Assembly (NCBI GenBank): GCA_018828125.1 | Contig: JAHJWB010000013.1 | Coordinates: forward strand, 124,001 to 188,000 | Reading direction: 5' to 3' | Origin: Gammaproteobacteria bacterium | GTDB taxonomy: Bacteria > Pseudomonadota > Gammaproteobacteria > Burkholderiales > Burkholderiaceae_C | Length of the DNA: 64,000 bases | Shown: in pieces, positions 18,259-27,775 of the stretch | Position numbering within the stretch: the first letter of the stretch is position 1 | Layout: every line of letters begins with the position of its first letter | Translations under genes and position numbers: made by a program | The notes under the pieces: generated by a model | Databases searched by the model: none | What the model saw: only the letters and a program-made list of their open reading frames with translations | Told to the model about the DNA's origin: nothing

Positions 18259-18774
18259 ATGATCGCTTCTTGCCCTGCCACTGCCCCCCTGGCGCCCTTC
18301 CGGGTCACACGTCGCACCACCCGCAGGGTCCACAGTGCCTTGCTGGCTTTGGCGTGCACGCTGCACATCGGCATTGCCGCTGCGCAAGAGGGGCCCCAAC
18401 TCCATCTGCAGCGTGTGGAGTTGACGGCAGGTATGCACCGCATCGACGCTCAGGTTGCCCAGGCCCCGCAAGAGCGCCAGACCGGGCTGATGCACCGCAA
18501 GGAAATGCCCCAGCACGAAGGCATGCTCTTCGTCTTTGAACAACCCGCACAACAGTGCTTCTGGATGAAAAACACCTTGTTGCCGCTGACGGCAGCATTT
18601 GTGGACGATGACGGCACCATCGTCAACCTGGCTGACATGAAGCCGCAAACGCTGGATTCGCACTGCTCCGCCAAGCCCGTGCGGTATGTGCTGGAGATGA
18701 ACCAGGGCTGGTTTGCCAAAAAGGGGATCAAGGCAGGCGCCAAGCTGGGGGGTGCGCTGTTCAGCCGCAAATGA
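18259..18774 (+). CDS. Exported DUF192 family protein
   Basis: A 171-aa protein from the ATG at 18259. Residues about 1-42 act as an N-terminal signal with basic residues (RVTRRTTRRV) before the hydrophobic segment and an AAAQ cleavage site. The rest is one DUF192 domain: QERQTGLMHRKEMP, GMLFVFEQP, CFWMKNTLLPL, and VRYVLEMNQGWF near the end. These patterns are the conserved core of the family, which folds as a small beta barrel; its biochemical role is unknown. An upstream in-frame start would add 22 residues with no better signal. It converges with sodB across a shared terminator. Confidence 0.85.
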   Translation: MIASCPATAPLAPFRVTRRTTRRVHSALLALACTLHIGIAAAQEGPQLHLQRVELTAGMHRIDAQVAQAPQERQTGLMHRKEMPQHEGMLFVFEQPAQQCFWMKNTLLPLTAAFVDDDGTIVNLADMKPQTLDSHCSAKPVRYVLEMNQGWFAKKGIKAGAKLGGALFSRK

Positions 18775-18798
18775 AAGGAGGCCTTTGCGCAAAGGCAT

Positions 18799-18868
18799 CA
18801 ACTATCATTTCAATAGCATTCAGCGCTTTACCCATAAGCGCTAAAGGCCAAAAATATGCTGAAAATCC
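18799..18868 (+). repeat. Dispersed palindromic repeat, family A, copy 4
   Basis: ATTTCAATAGCATTCAGCGC then TTTACCCATAAGCGCTAAAG and GCCAAAAATATGCTGAAA. It lies between convergent genes, next to their terminator. Confidence 0.8.
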
Positions 18869-18872
18869 ATGA

Positions 18873-18896
18873 AAAAACGGCCCGAGGGCCGTTTTT
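18873..18896. terminator. Bidirectional terminator between DUF192 gene and sodB
   Basis: AAAAACGGCC, loop CGAG, GGCCGTTTTT: a perfect 10-bp stem with T runs on both strands, placed between two convergent genes. Confidence 0.9.
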
Positions 18897-18950
18897 GTTT
18901 GTTGCCGGGTCCGCCAGCCGCACGATCAAAGCTCGCACGTGCCAGGCAGA

Positions 18951-19532
18951 TCAGGCGAAGTTGGCTTCAGCAAACTTCCAATTCACCAGGCTCGACAGGA
19001 AGGTCTCGACAAACTTGGGGCGCTGGTTGCGGTAGTCGATGTAGTACGCATGTTCCCACACGTCCACCGTCAGCAGCGCCTTGTCGGCGGTGGTCAGCGG
19101 CGTGCCTGCGGCGCCGGTGTTGACGATGTCGACGCTGCCGTCGGCCTTCTTCACCAGCCAGGTCCAGCCCGAACCAAAGTTGCCCACGGCGCTCTTCACA
19201 AACGCTTCCTTGAAGGCCGCGTAGCTGCCCCACTTGGCATTGATGGCATCGGCCAGCGCGCCGGAGGGTTCGCCGCCGCCTTGGGGGGCCATGCAGTTCC
19301 AGAAGAACGTGTGGTTCCAGATCTGGGCTGCGTTGTTGTAGATGCCGCCGCTCGACTTCTTGATGATCTCTTCGAGGGTCATCGACTCGAATTCGGTACC
19401 CTTTTGCAGGTTGTTGAGGTTCACCACATAGGCGTTGTGGTGCTTGCCGTGGTGGTACTCCAGGGTTTCCTGGCTGTAGTTCGGCGCCAATGCGTCGATG
19501 GCATAGGGCAGCGGGGGAAGGGTGTGTTCCAT
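18951..19532 (-). CDS. sodB: Superoxide dismutase, Fe type
   Basis: A 193-aa cytoplasmic superoxide dismutase. The metal ligands are visible in H of [14 protein letters not shown] of [10 protein letters not shown], and D and H of [16 protein letters not shown]. The start ([15 protein letters not shown]) is the family's normal N-terminus, preceded by GAGGAAACACC; longer in-frame reading upstream has no support. The sequence resembles iron enzymes of Proteobacteria (sodB) more than Mn enzymes, from general pattern only. It is transcribed alone; the xseA gene lies 224 bases upstream on the same strand. Confidence 0.93.
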   Translation of the reverse strand: MEHTLPPLPYAIDALAPNYSQETLEYHHGKHHNAYVVNLNNLQKGTEFESMTLEEIIKKSSGGIYNNAAQIWNHTFFWNCMAPQGGGEPSGALADAINAKWGSYAAFKEAFVKSAVGNFGSGWTWLVKKADGSVDIVNTGAAGTPLTTADKALLTVDVWEHAYYIDYRNQRPKFVETFLSSLVNWKFAEANFA

Positions 19533-19756
19533 GTGGTGTTTCCTCGTGGTTTGAAATTCTGGGATGCCATCCGCAACGCCTGGGTGGGCAATGCAGTCGG
19601 GCACGGCGCGAGGGGGCATTGTAGAAAGATCGGGTGACCTGTGCCGGATCAGGGCAGACGCCGTCTGGCGAAAGCCGCAGAAAGCCCCAGAACACGCCAC
19701 TGTCCTACAGCCGTGCCGCTGGCTTGCGTCATATGCCCCCCCTTCCGATACGGCTT

Positions 19757-21085
19757 TCAGAGCAACCGCGGCTGCCCCAATACCGTCACGTCCACCGTGC
19801 CATCTGCAAGCGTTGCACGGAGAGCATCCCCGGGCTGGGCCTGTTGGACGCTGGTCACCGCATGGCCGGCAGGGTCGGTCAGCAGGGCATAGCCCCGCTG
19901 CAGCACCAGACGTGGGTCCAGCAGCTCCAGTCGCAACGCGGCGCGATCGAGCCGGTCCGCCTGTCCTACGAGGTGTCGCTGCAATTTTTGGGGCAAATTG
20001 GCCTCCAGCGCTTGCTGTGACTGCGCCAGCCGGTGCATTTTCAATAGCACGCCATGGCGCATGCGCTGCGCCAACCGGGCCAGTTGCATTTGCTGGCGCG
20101 CCACCAGACCTGAGGGCCGGCCCAGGCGCGCTGCGGCTTGGTCCAGCCGCTGGTGGCGGGCATCCAGCTGGCGTTGCGCCCCGTCGCTGAGGCGCCCTGC
20201 CACCAGCCCGAGCGCACCCATCCACACATCGCGGGGCTGGGACACCAATTCGGCCGCTGCGGTGGGCGTGGGCGCGCGCAGGTCGGCGCAGAAGTCGGCA
20301 ATGGTGAAGTCGGTCTCGTGCCCGACACCGCTGATCAGCGGCACCGGGCTTTGCACGATGGTGCGCGCCAAACGCTCGTCGTTGAAAGCCCACAGGTCTT
20401 CGATGGAACCGCCCCCCCGCACCAGCAGGATGACGTCAATCGCTGGTTTTTGAGTCAAATCGGCCCCTGGCGCAAGTCCTGCCTGCGCTAGCAGATACAG
20501 TTTTGATAGCGCCGCAATGATGGATGCAGGGGCTGCCAGCCCTTGCACCTGCGCGGGCACCAGCACCACCGGGATGTGGGGCACCCTGCGGCGCAGCGCA
20601 GTCACCACGTCATGCAGCGCGGCTGCTCCGGTGGAGGTCACCAGGCCAATTCCGCGCGGCTGCAGCGGCAGCGGACGTTTGCGGGCGGCATCGAACAGGC
20701 CTTCGGCGTCCAACTGCGCCTTGAGCCGCAAGAACTGCTCAAACAGTGCGCCCTGCCCGGCCCGCTGCATGCTTTCGACGATGAACTGCAGATCGCCCCG
20801 TGCCTCATACACCCCCAGGCGGCCCCGCACTTCCACCAACTCGCCATCGCGCGGCGAAAAGTCAAGCAGGGTGGCGGCACGCCGGAACATGGCGCAGCGC
20901 AACTGTCCGTTGGCGTCCTTGATCGAAAAATAACAATGCCCGCTGGATGCGCGCGAGAAGCCCGTTATCTCACCGCGGACCGCGACAGGATTGAATCGCG
21001 CCTCCAGAGCATCAGCAATGGCGCGGCACAGCGCGCCAACTTCCCACACACGGGGCGCCACACCGTGGCCCGGGCGCTCAAGCAT
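19757..21085 (-). CDS. xseA: Exodeoxyribonuclease VII large subunit, with repeat-derived insert
   Basis: A 442-aa protein; the start at 21085 ([14 protein letters not shown]) gives the usual N-terminus. Residues about 12-105 form the OB-fold ([28 protein letters not shown]). The catalytic region has [15 protein letters not shown], then [15 protein letters not shown] and [15 protein letters not shown] long coiled coil follows, then [14 protein letters not shown]. ExoVII degrades single-stranded DNA with the small subunit XseB, which is not in this window. Residues about 193-214 ([18 protein letters not shown] and TQKP) coincide with a copy of the family-A repeat inside the gene; related proteins normally have a short linker here. 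Confidence 0.92.
   Translation of the reverse strand: MLERPGHGVAPRVWEVGALCRAIADALEARFNPVAVRGEITGFSRASSGHCYFSIKDANGQLRCAMFRRAATLLDFSPRDGELVEVRGRLGVYEARGDLQFIVESMQRAGQGALFEQFLRLKAQLDAEGLFDAARKRPLPLQPRGIGLVTSTGAAALHDVVTALRRRVPHIPVVLVPAQVQGLAAPASIIAALSKLYLLAQAGLAPGADLTQKPAIDVILLVRGGGSIEDLWAFNDERLARTIVQSPVPLISGVGHETDFTIADFCADLRAPTPTAAAELVSQPRDVWMGALGLVAGRLSDGAQRQLDARHQRLDQAAARLGRPSGLVARQQMQLARLAQRMRHGVLLKMHRLAQSQQALEANLPQKLQRHLVGQADRLDRAALRLELLDPRLVLQRGYALLTDPAGHAVTSVQQAQPGDALRATLADGTVDVTVLGQPRLL
20447..20509 (-). repeat. Dispersed palindromic repeat, family A, copy 5, inside xseA
   Basis: On the coding strand: CTATCAAAACTGTATCTGCT, AGCGCAGGCAGGACTTGCGC, then CAGGGGCCGATTTGACTCAA. The TAGCGC...GCGC arms and the GGCC-ATTTGACT end match intergenic copies. 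It is in frame and free of stops. Confidence 0.7.
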
Positions 21086-21437
21086 GAGACGCCGTGCGCC
21101 TTTGCGCGGTGCTTGAAAGAAGAGTACTCCACAGAAACGGCCGAGCGAACGCCGGACCGAGAGCCCACCCCACAACCGGCTGCAAAACACCAGAGCACGT
21201 CCAAGTCATTGATTTATATACGCTTTTCATTGCTCAATTTTTCATCAATCTGTTGCAAGCACGGCGTGGCGCCACTTTGTGAGGGTGTCGACGTGGGTTG
21301 CCCACAAAGTTATCCACAGTTTTTGTGAGTGAGCAGCCCCGCGTATCGTGCGCACAGCAACGTAACGGTTTGTGACGAAGTAGCACCCTGAAGCTGGGCC
21401 ATAATCGCCGATTGCTTCCATCTGCGCGGAGAGAGAT
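21086..21437. other. Divergent intergenic region xseA / exbB
   Basis: A 352-bp region. It holds an A/T-rich part near 21210-21250, an inverted repeat ACTTTGTG (21274-21281) / CACAAAGT (21303-21310), and a perfect DnaA-box sequence TTATCCACA (21310-21318). The exbB promoter must lie here. No open frame of note. Confidence 0.55.
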
Positions 21438-22085
21438 TTGCTGTCCATCATACAAGCCGCAGGCTGGCCGATCTGGCCCCTGATTGCGTGTTCCATCCTG
21501 GGAATGGCGCTGATTTTCGAACGTTTTGTGGCCCTCAAGACGGCCCGCGTTGCCCCCCCAAAATTGCTCGACGAAGCCATCACGGTGTCGTCCAAGTCGG
21601 TGCCCACGCCCGACGTGGTGAACCAGCTGGCCCAGAACTCGGCGCTGGGCGAAGTGCTGGCCACCGGCCTGCGCACCCTCAACAGCAACCCCCAGTGCAG
21701 CGAGACCGACTTACGCTCGGCCATGGAAGGCGCCGGTCGCAGCGTTGCACACCGGCTTGAAAAGTACCTCTCGGCCCTGGCCACCATCGCCTCGGCGGCG
21801 CCCTTGCTGGGCCTGCTGGGCACGGTGATCGGGATGATTGAGATTTTTGGCTCGCAAGCGGGCACGGGCGGCATGGGCCAGGCCATGGGCGGTGGCAACC
21901 CCACTCAACTGGCGCACGGTATTTCGATTGCGCTTTACAACACCGCATTCGGGCTGATCGTGGCCATCCCGGCGCTGATTTTCTGGCGCTACTTCCGCTC
22001 CCGGGTGGATGCCTATCTGTTGACGCTGGAGCTGGCCTCCGAACAGTTCGTGCGCCACATCCTGCGCCTGCGCAAGGTGAAGTAA
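21438..22085 (+). CDS. exbB: MotA/TolQ/ExbB family proton channel protein
   Basis: A 215-aa inner-membrane protein with three transmembrane helices: about 7-27, 113-135 (SAAPLLGLLGTVIGMI) and 156-180 (YNTAFGLIVAIPALIFW). These are the classic ExbB/TolQ elements. The start is a TTG at 21438 preceded by GGAGAGAG; no ATG is available at that position. With ExbD it converts the proton gradient into movement of TonB. The neighbour exbD follows at 53 bases. No tonB is in the window. TolQ is an alternative, but linkage to lpxK and the absence of tol genes favour ExbB. Confidence 0.9.
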   Translation: MLSIIQAAGWPIWPLIACSILGMALIFERFVALKTARVAPPKLLDEAITVSSKSVPTPDVVNQLAQNSALGEVLATGLRTLNSNPQCSETDLRSAMEGAGRSVAHRLEKYLSALATIASAAPLLGLLGTVIGMIEIFGSQAGTGGMGQAMGGGNPTQLAHGISIALYNTAFGLIVAIPALIFWRYFRSRVDAYLLTLELASEQFVRHILRLRKVK

Positions 22086-22138
22086 GGCGGGCTGTTCGCC
22101 TGTTGCCCACCGGCCTCCCGCCCTTTGAGAGCCCTGCC

Positions 22139-22573
22139 ATGAACTTCAGCCCCCGGCCCAAGAACGAGCCCGAGATCAACTTGATCCCGTTCATCGACGT
22201 GTTGCTGGTGATCCTCATCTTTCTGATGCTGACCACCACCTACAGCAAGTTCACCGAACTGCAGCTGACCTTGCCCGTGGCCGACGCCGAACAGCAGCGC
22301 GACCACCCCAAGGAAGTGGTGGTGTCGGTGGCGGCTGACGGCCGCTACGCCGTCAACAAAACCGGCGTCGACGGCAAAAGCGTGGACGCCATTGCCCAGG
22401 CCCTGCGCACCGCCGCCAGCGCGGGCCGTGACAGCGTGGTGATCATCAGTGCCGACGCCATGTCGCCCCACCAGTCCGTGGTCACCGTGATGGAAGCTGC
22501 GCGCCGTGTGGGCCTCACGCAGATCACCTTTGCCACACAGTCGTCGGCATCGGGCCGCGCCGCCAGCCGCTGA
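22139..22573 (+). CDS. exbD: Biopolymer transport protein ExbD/TolR
   Basis: A 144-aa protein with a single N-terminal transmembrane helix (residues about 17-36, [15 protein letters not shown]) that includes the essential aspartate in [12 protein letters not shown]. The periplasmic domain (about 40-140) follows, with [15 protein letters not shown] typical of ExbD. The start [18 protein letters not shown] is the standard one. It works with ExbB, encoded just upstream, and is 5 bases from lpxK. Confidence 0.92.
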   Translation: MNFSPRPKNEPEINLIPFIDVLLVILIFLMLTTTYSKFTELQLTLPVADAEQQRDHPKEVVVSVAADGRYAVNKTGVDGKSVDAIAQALRTAASAGRDSVVIISADAMSPHQSVVTVMEAARRVGLTQITFATQSSASGRAASR

Positions 22574-22578
22574 CCGGC

Positions 22579-23715
22579 ATGGCTGCCTCCGGGCCGCAGC
22601 CGCCCTCGCCTTCTCCCGCGCCATCACCGCCTTCCAGTTCCTCGCCCCAAGCTGTGGGGAACTCCCCGCCGCGCGGGCCGCAACAGATTTGGCAGTCGCG
22701 CGGCATTGCCGCCTGGGCGCTGTGGCCGCTGTCACTGCTGTACGGTAGTTTGGTCGAGCTGCGCAGGGTGCTGTACCAGCGCGGAATATTGAAGACCGAG
22801 CACCCGGGCCGCCCGGTGGTGGTGGTGGGCAATGTGATTGCCGGCGGCGCGGGCAAAACCCCGGTGGTCATTGCGCTGGTGCGGCACCTGCAGGCACGTG
22901 GCCTGCGCGCGGGGGTCATCTCCCGTGGCTACGGGCGCGCCACCACCGATTGCCGTGCCGCAACAGCCGCCAGCCTGGCCAGCGAGGTGGGCGATGAACC
23001 CGCCTTGATAGCGCGCAGTTTTGCCAATGGGCCCGAGGTGCCTGTTTTTGTGGCCTCCCGCCGCATCACCGCGGCGCGCGCCCTGCTCGCAGCCCACCCA
23101 GGCACCGATGTGATCGTGTGCGATGACGGCTTGCAACATCTTGCCTTGCAACGCGATCTTGAAATCTGCATCTTCAACGACCAGGGCATTGGCAACGGGT
23201 TCTTGCTGCCGGCCGGGCCACTGCGTGAACCCTGGCCGCGGACGGTGGATCTGGTGTTACATGCGGGCGGTATGGCGCCTGTCCAAACCGAGAGTCCAAA
23301 CTCCGCGTTTGGGATGCGGCGCGATCTGGCGCCCTGCGCTCTTCAGTCTGACGGCACCCAGGTTCCGCTGTCCAAACTTGAGGGCCAACCGCTGCACGCC
23401 GTGGCGGCGGTGGCACGGCCAGAGGACTTCTTTGGCATGCTGCAGGCGAAGGGTTTGACGCTCGCACACACGGAGCCTTTGCCCGACCACTATGATTTCA
23501 ATAGCTGGAAGCGCTTATCAGATAAGCGCTACACCCTGATTTGCACCGAAAAAGATGCAGTGAAGTTGTGGGCACAGCACCCCGACGCCCTGGCCGTGCC
23601 TCTGCAGGTGCTGATCGACCCCGCGTTTTTTGCAGCGGTGGACGCGCACCTGGACGGCTGCCTTGCTGCAACGCCAACGACGCCAGGGCCACCGCTATCA
23701 TCCCCCTCTGCCTGA
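22579..23715 (+). CDS. lpxK: Tetraacyldisaccharide 4'-kinase, with repeat-derived segment
   Basis: A 378-aa enzyme that phosphorylates the 4' position of the lipid A disaccharide at the inner membrane. The P-loop is [14 protein letters not shown] (residues about 82-95). Other hallmarks are [16 protein letters not shown] and DDGLQH. The N-terminal 35 residues are Pro/Ser-rich and not conserved in the family, so the true start could be later. Residues about 306-321 ([14 protein letters not shown]) are encoded by a family-A repeat between the conserved PDHYDF and TEKDAVKLW motifs. The gene follows exbD by 5 bases. Confidence 0.93.
   Translation: MAASGPQPPSPSPAPSPPSSSSPQAVGNSPPRGPQQIWQSRGIAAWALWPLSLLYGSLVELRRVLYQRGILKTEHPGRPVVVVGNVIAGGAGKTPVVIALVRHLQARGLRAGVISRGYGRATTDCRAATAASLASEVGDEPALIARSFANGPEVPVFVASRRITAARALLAAHPGTDVIVCDDGLQHLALQRDLEICIFNDQGIGNGFLLPAGPLREPWPRTVDLVLHAGGMAPVQTESPNSAFGMRRDLAPCALQSDGTQVPLSKLEGQPLHAVAAVARPEDFFGMLQAKGLTLAHTEPLPDHYDFNSWKRLSDKRYTLICTEKDAVKLWAQHPDALAVPLQVLIDPAFFAAVDAHLDGCLAATPTTPGPPLSSPSA
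23494..23542 (+). repeat. Dispersed palindromic repeat, family A, copy 6, inside lpxK
   Basis: ATTTCAATAGCTGGAAGCGC then TTATCAGATAAGCGCTACAC. Both TAG triplets that would be in-frame stops in a standard copy are altered here (AAG and TAC), keeping the frame open. Confidence 0.75.
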
Positions 23716-23742
23716 ACGACCCTTCCCGGAAAGCCCGCCACC

Positions 23743-23925
23743 ATGGACCCCAAACTGCTCGAACTGCTGGTCTGCCCCGTCACCAAGGGTCCGTTGACCT
23801 TTGACCGCGACGCACAAGAACTTGTCTCCCGCAGCGCAAGGCTGGCCTACCCGGTGCGCGATGGCATCCCGGTGCTGCTCGAAAACGAGGCCCGCACCTT
23901 GACCGACGAGGAACTGGAGCAGTGA
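23743..23925 (+). CDS. Trm112 family protein (YcaR-like)
   Basis: A 60-aa protein with the family pattern [18 protein letters not shown], then [20 protein letters not shown]. Bacterial Trm112-like proteins are small, often zinc-ribbon folds; here only one of the cysteines remains (C in VCPVTKG), so metal binding may be lost. In Proteobacteria this gene regularly lies between lpxK and kdsB, as here. It overlaps kdsB by 4 bases. The function in bacteria is not firmly known. Confidence 0.9.
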   Translation: MDPKLLELLVCPVTKGPLTFDRDAQELVSRSARLAYPVRDGIPVLLENEARTLTDEELEQ

Positions 23926-24755
23926 GCCAAGCGCCCAACAGCGGCACTGCCGGCGCCACTCCAGCCCCCCAATTTACGGTGCTGATCCCGGCGCGTATGG
24001 CGTCCAGCCGGCTGCCGGACAAACCCCTGGCGGACATTGCCGGCCAGCCCATGGTGGTGCGGGTCGCCCGGCGAGCGGCGCAGAGTGCAGCGGCCCGCGT
24101 GGTCGTCGCCGCCGACGACACCCGCATTCTGCAGGCTTGCGCCCACCACGGTGTCGAGGCGATCTTGACCCGTGCAGACCATGCCAGCGGCAGCGACCGT
24201 CTGGCCCAAGCCTGCACCGACCTCGGACTGGATGGCGACGACATCGTGGTCAATGTGCAAGGCGATGAGCCGCTGATGGAGCCAGACCTGATCAATGCCG
24301 TGGCCGCCCTGCTGCCCGCCCGACCAGAAGCCAGCATGGGCACCGCAGCGCACGCCATCACCTCCCTTGCGGACTGCACCAACCCGAATGTGGTGAAGGT
24401 AGTGCTCGACGCGCGGGGACTTGCGCACTACTTCAGCCGCGCGCCGATCCCATTTGCACGTGACCACCCAGACACCGCATGGTGGCAAGGTGCAGCCCAG
24501 GCAGCTTCGCCCGGTGTCGCCAGCCTTTCCGGGTTTGCGCCGCTGCGCCACGTCGGCATCTACAGCTATCGCGCGCGCTTCTTGCGGCAATTTCCGTCGC
24601 TTGCGCCAGCCCCTACCGAAGCTGTCGAAGCTCTGGAGCAACTGAGGGCCCTGTGGCACGGCCATCCAATTGCCGTGCACCTGGCCGCCGCAGCCCCGGG
24701 CCCCGGCGTGGACACGCCTGCAGACCTGGAGCGGGTGCGCCGTCTTTTTGCCTGA
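23922..24755 (+). CDS. kdsB: 3-deoxy-manno-octulosonate cytidylyltransferase
   Basis: A 277-aa enzyme that makes CMP-Kdo from CTP and Kdo for lipopolysaccharide core assembly. Signatures: [15 protein letters not shown] at the N-terminus, [20 protein letters not shown] and [12 protein letters not shown], then HVGIYSYR. The start is a GTG at 23922, coupled by a 4-base overlap to the Trm112 gene. An extra stretch of about 20 residues (around [16 protein letters not shown]) is longer than in Escherichia coli. The cluster lpxK-Trm112-kdsB is a lipopolysaccharide supply operon. Confidence 0.95.
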   Translation: MSQAPNSGTAGATPAPQFTVLIPARMASSRLPDKPLADIAGQPMVVRVARRAAQSAAARVVVAADDTRILQACAHHGVEAILTRADHASGSDRLAQACTDLGLDGDDIVVNVQGDEPLMEPDLINAVAALLPARPEASMGTAAHAITSLADCTNPNVVKVVLDARGLAHYFSRAPIPFARDHPDTAWWQGAAQAASPGVASLSGFAPLRHVGIYSYRARFLRQFPSLAPAPTEAVEALEQLRALWHGHPIAVHLAAAAPGPGVDTPADLERVRRLFA

Positions 24756-24950
24756 ACGCCGCAGGGCTGCGCACCGGCGGGCATCGTCACACAGGCGCCT
24801 TTCAGTCCCGCTGGCGGTGGGCGCGTGTAAGTGAACGCAAGGTGGTCACATGCTATCCTCGCCCGCAACGAGAGCACCGCATCCCGGGCGCACAGAACGG
24901 CTTCAGGTGCCGTTCGAGCGTCCCCGCCAGCGGCGCCAACCGATTTCTAA

Positions 24951-25622
<672 letters not shown>

Positions 25623-25715
25623 TCGGACTGGAAAGCCTTGGTAGCGCTGCGTTCTTGCGGCGCTAGCACGGTACCCACATGCTATTCAGAGAAACGTCAG
25701 AGGGACGGCTCCAAG

Positions 25716-25752
25716 AAGCAACGCTCTACCGCTAGACGTCGCTTTTTTTTTT
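25716..25752 (+). terminator. Probable intrinsic terminator of adk
   Basis: AAGCAACGCTCTA, loop CCGC, TAGACGTCGCTT followed by ten T in total. The stem has a mismatch and a bulge, but the T run is long. It lies about 95 bases after the adk stop. Confidence 0.65.
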
Positions 25753-25855
25753 GCTGCATGGGAAGTCGCCGGTCAGAGGCAAAGTCGATGCTGACACGCA
25801 TACCGGCATCAATACCGGTATCAGCGGGCAACCTCCACCTTCAAGTTAAATTTGA

Positions 25856-26329
25856 TCAGGCTGGACTGGATCGCAGGGCATAGGTCTTGCCGTCCACAAA
25901 AAGATACTCCGCACGCAGCACGGCCTCGCCTTTTTCCTCGCGCAAGGTGAAACCTACCACTGACAACGAAGCACCCGGGTTCACTTCCTGCACCTGCCAT
26001 GCATGCATGCGGGTGAGCGGCGCCAATTCGATTTCCCAGACCTTGTCCTTGCGCGTGGGCAACACGGTTTTGGTCAGTAGGGCTTTACCGTCGACCGGAG
26101 CGGTCTGCGCAGGCAATGGCCGTTGCGCCAAGTCTGGGGGCAGTTTCAGGCCTGCAGGCAACTCCAGGTCAAGCTCTGCATGGGGGTTTTGCCAGCGCAC
26201 TTTGCGCACAGTGCCTTCAAGATAAAGGGGGCGCTCGGGGTCAAAACTACTCCAACCATGATGGGCATTCGCGCCCAGCGGGAGGGCCGTTGCGGCCAGC
26301 AGCAGATGACGACGTTGCAGGTGACTCAT
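25856..26329 (-). CDS. Exported DUF6152-like protein
   Basis: A 157-aa protein from the ATG at 26329. The N-terminus MSHLQRRHLLLAATALPLGA is a twin-Arg-like or Sec signal with a short hydrophobic core, cut near ANAHH. The mature N-terminus HHGWSSFDPERPLYLEGTV and WQNPHAELDLE match the DUF6152 family, whose members are exported and often carry N-terminal histidines that may bind metal. It ends LRSSPA. The neighbouring gene upstream, 16 bases away on the same strand, encodes a small membrane protein, and such pairs recur. The function is unknown. Confidence 0.75.
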   Translation of the reverse strand: MSHLQRRHLLLAATALPLGANAHHGWSSFDPERPLYLEGTVRKVRWQNPHAELDLELPAGLKLPPDLAQRPLPAQTAPVDGKALLTKTVLPTRKDKVWEIELAPLTRMHAWQVQEVNPGASLSVVGFTLREEKGEAVLRAEYLFVDGKTYALRSSPA

Positions 26330-26345
26330 GACGGCTCTCTCCTTG

Positions 26346-26765
26346 CTAAAGATAGGCAATCCAGCGGCCACACACCACCACAGCCAACCAGACCACGGTG
26401 GATGCCAGCATCTGCGCACGCGCGAGTCCATCCAGACGCACCAGTGACCCGCGCCCATGGAACCATGCCGCGTTGCAGCCTGCAAGCATTAACAACAGCA
26501 TCTTCAAGGTAAATACCCGGTTGCTGAGCAACTCCGTTGGCTGCGTGGCGAACATCAACAGGCCCGATCCAGCCGCCAGCGCAAATCCGCACAACGCCAC
26601 CGACAGGCTCAAGCGCGCCAAATCCTGGATGGCAAGCGCCGCCCCCCGGCCAAACACACGCAGTTCCAGCAACACCAGGTTGCCAAGCAGCAGCGCAATG
26701 CCCACGATGTGCACCACCTCCAGCGCCGGGTAGGCCCAGACATGTGTCTTGAGGGAGGCAAACAT
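26346..26765 (-). CDS. Small four-helix integral membrane protein
   Basis: A 139-aa hydrophobic protein with four predicted transmembrane helices (about 13-33, 48-70, 83-103 and 118-138). The first helix contains ALEVVHIVGIALLLGN, with a histidine in the membrane, and another (LLMLAGCNAAWFHGRG) ends in histidine. The layout is like small heme-binding or DUF6644-type membrane proteins that accompany DUF6152 genes; I am not certain of the family name. It precedes the DUF6152 gene by 16 bases on the same strand. No function can be assigned. Confidence 0.7.
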   Translation of the reverse strand: MFASLKTHVWAYPALEVVHIVGIALLLGNLVLLELRVFGRGAALAIQDLARLSLSVALCGFALAAGSGLLMFATQPTELLSNRVFTLKMLLLMLAGCNAAWFHGRGSLVRLDGLARAQMLASTVVWLAVVVCGRWIAYL

Positions 26766-26792
26766 GCGAAGCGCCCTTTGTATTTTCTAGTC

Positions 26793-27740
26793 TCAGCGGA
26801 GCAGATCCAGCATGAGCGCAATGCGCGCCTTGACAGGAGACAGTCCTTGCGAATCCGGCAACGGATCACCCGGCTTGGGCAACACCTGCCCCTCGGGGCA
26901 GCGCGTGGCCCGCACTACAGCCACACCCGCGGCCTGTGCGCGCAACAGCGCTGCTTCAAGATGGTGGTGAATCGTGCCATTGCCGGTGCAGGCCACTACC
27001 AGCCCTTGTACCCCGTCGCGCACCAACGCGTCGACCATAAAGCCGGTGGCTCCCGCATGGCTCATCACAATTTCTACGCGGGGCCACACATTCATATTCG
27101 CTATATTTTCAATAGCTATTCGCGCTTCACCATCAAGCGCTAGAGGCCAATTTTGTATCAAGCGCACTTGGCCTTCCTCCACAAACCCCAGAGGACCCAC
27201 GTCGGCTGACGCAAAAGCGTGCACGCGGTACGGATGCACCTTTTGCACGTGCCGCGCGCCGTGCACCTCGCCCGCCGCCACTGCGAGCACGCCCCTAGCG
27301 CCAGGCGCCGCTGCTACAGCCATCGCATCGAGCAGGTTCTGCGGGCCATCAGGCGTCAACGCGGTGGATGGGCGCATGGAACAGGTTAACACCACAGGCT
27401 TCTTGCCTGCATCGAGGACCTCATGCAGAAACCAGGCCGTTTCTTCCAGCGTATCGGTGCCATGGGTGATAACAATGCCCCGCACTTCGGGAGCATTGAG
27501 GTAGTGAGCGCAGCGCTGGGCCAAAGCCCGCCAGATCTCAGCATCCATGTCCTTGCTGTCGATCTGTGCCACTTGCTCGATCAGCAAGTCGCCCGCGATT
27601 GTTTGGAGGCCGGGCACTGCGTCCAGCAATTGGGCCACCCCTACCTGGCCCGCGGTGTAGCCAATGTTGTCTCCCGCCTGTGCAGATGTGCCTGCAATCG
27701 TGCCACCTGTGCCCAAAACCACAATTTTTTGCCCACTCAC
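26793..27740 (-). CDS. L-asparaginase (type I/II fold), with repeat-derived insert
   Basis: A 315-aa asparaginase that hydrolyses asparagine to aspartate and ammonia. The first catalytic threonine is T14 in LGTGGTIAGT, the second T95-D96 in THGTDTLEETA. A further core segment is SMRPSTALTPDGPQNL. No signal peptide is seen, so it is cytoplasmic. Residues about 194-217, between GQVR and NVWPRVEIVMSHAG, are encoded by a family-A repeat inserted in frame. This lies in the linker before the C-terminal domain and may be tolerated. The gene is divergent from lexA, and the two tandem LexA boxes are also within 36 bases of its start, so it may be partly SOS-regulated. Confidence 0.9.
   Translation of the reverse strand: MSGQKIVVLGTGGTIAGTSAQAGDNIGYTAGQVGVAQLLDAVPGLQTIAGDLLIEQVAQIDSKDMDAEIWRALAQRCAHYLNAPEVRGIVITHGTDTLEETAWFLHEVLDAGKKPVVLTCSMRPSTALTPDGPQNLLDAMAVAAAPGARGVLAVAAGEVHGARHVQKVHPYRVHAFASADVGPLGFVEEGQVRLIQNWPLALDGEARIAIENIANMNVWPRVEIVMSHAGATGFMVDALVRDGVQGLVVACTGNGTIHHHLEAALLRAQAAGVAVVRATRCPEGQVLPKPGDPLPDSQGLSPVKARIALMLDLLR
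27094..27160 (+). repeat. Dispersed palindromic repeat, family A, copy 7, inside the asparaginase gene
   Basis: Plus strand: TTTTCAATAGCTATTCGCGC, then TTCACCATCAAGCGCTAGAG and GCCAATTTTGTATCAA. The gene reads it in reverse, from the opposite strand, without a stop codon. Confidence 0.8.
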
Positions 27741-27755
27741 TTGCGCACTCCGAAA

Positions 27756-27775
27756 AACTGGTGAAAAATACAGTT
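27756..27775. promoter_or_regulatory. LexA operator 1 (SOS box)
   Basis: AACTGGTGAAAAATACAGTT: the CTG-N10-CAG rule of LexA boxes is met exactly. It lies between the divergent asparaginase gene and lexA. Confidence 0.8.

Noticed and set aside
25640..25686. Possible extra family-A copy (TAGCGCTGCG...GGCGCTAGCA)
   Set aside because: The flanks do not match the family well; it may be a decayed copy, but I could not support it.
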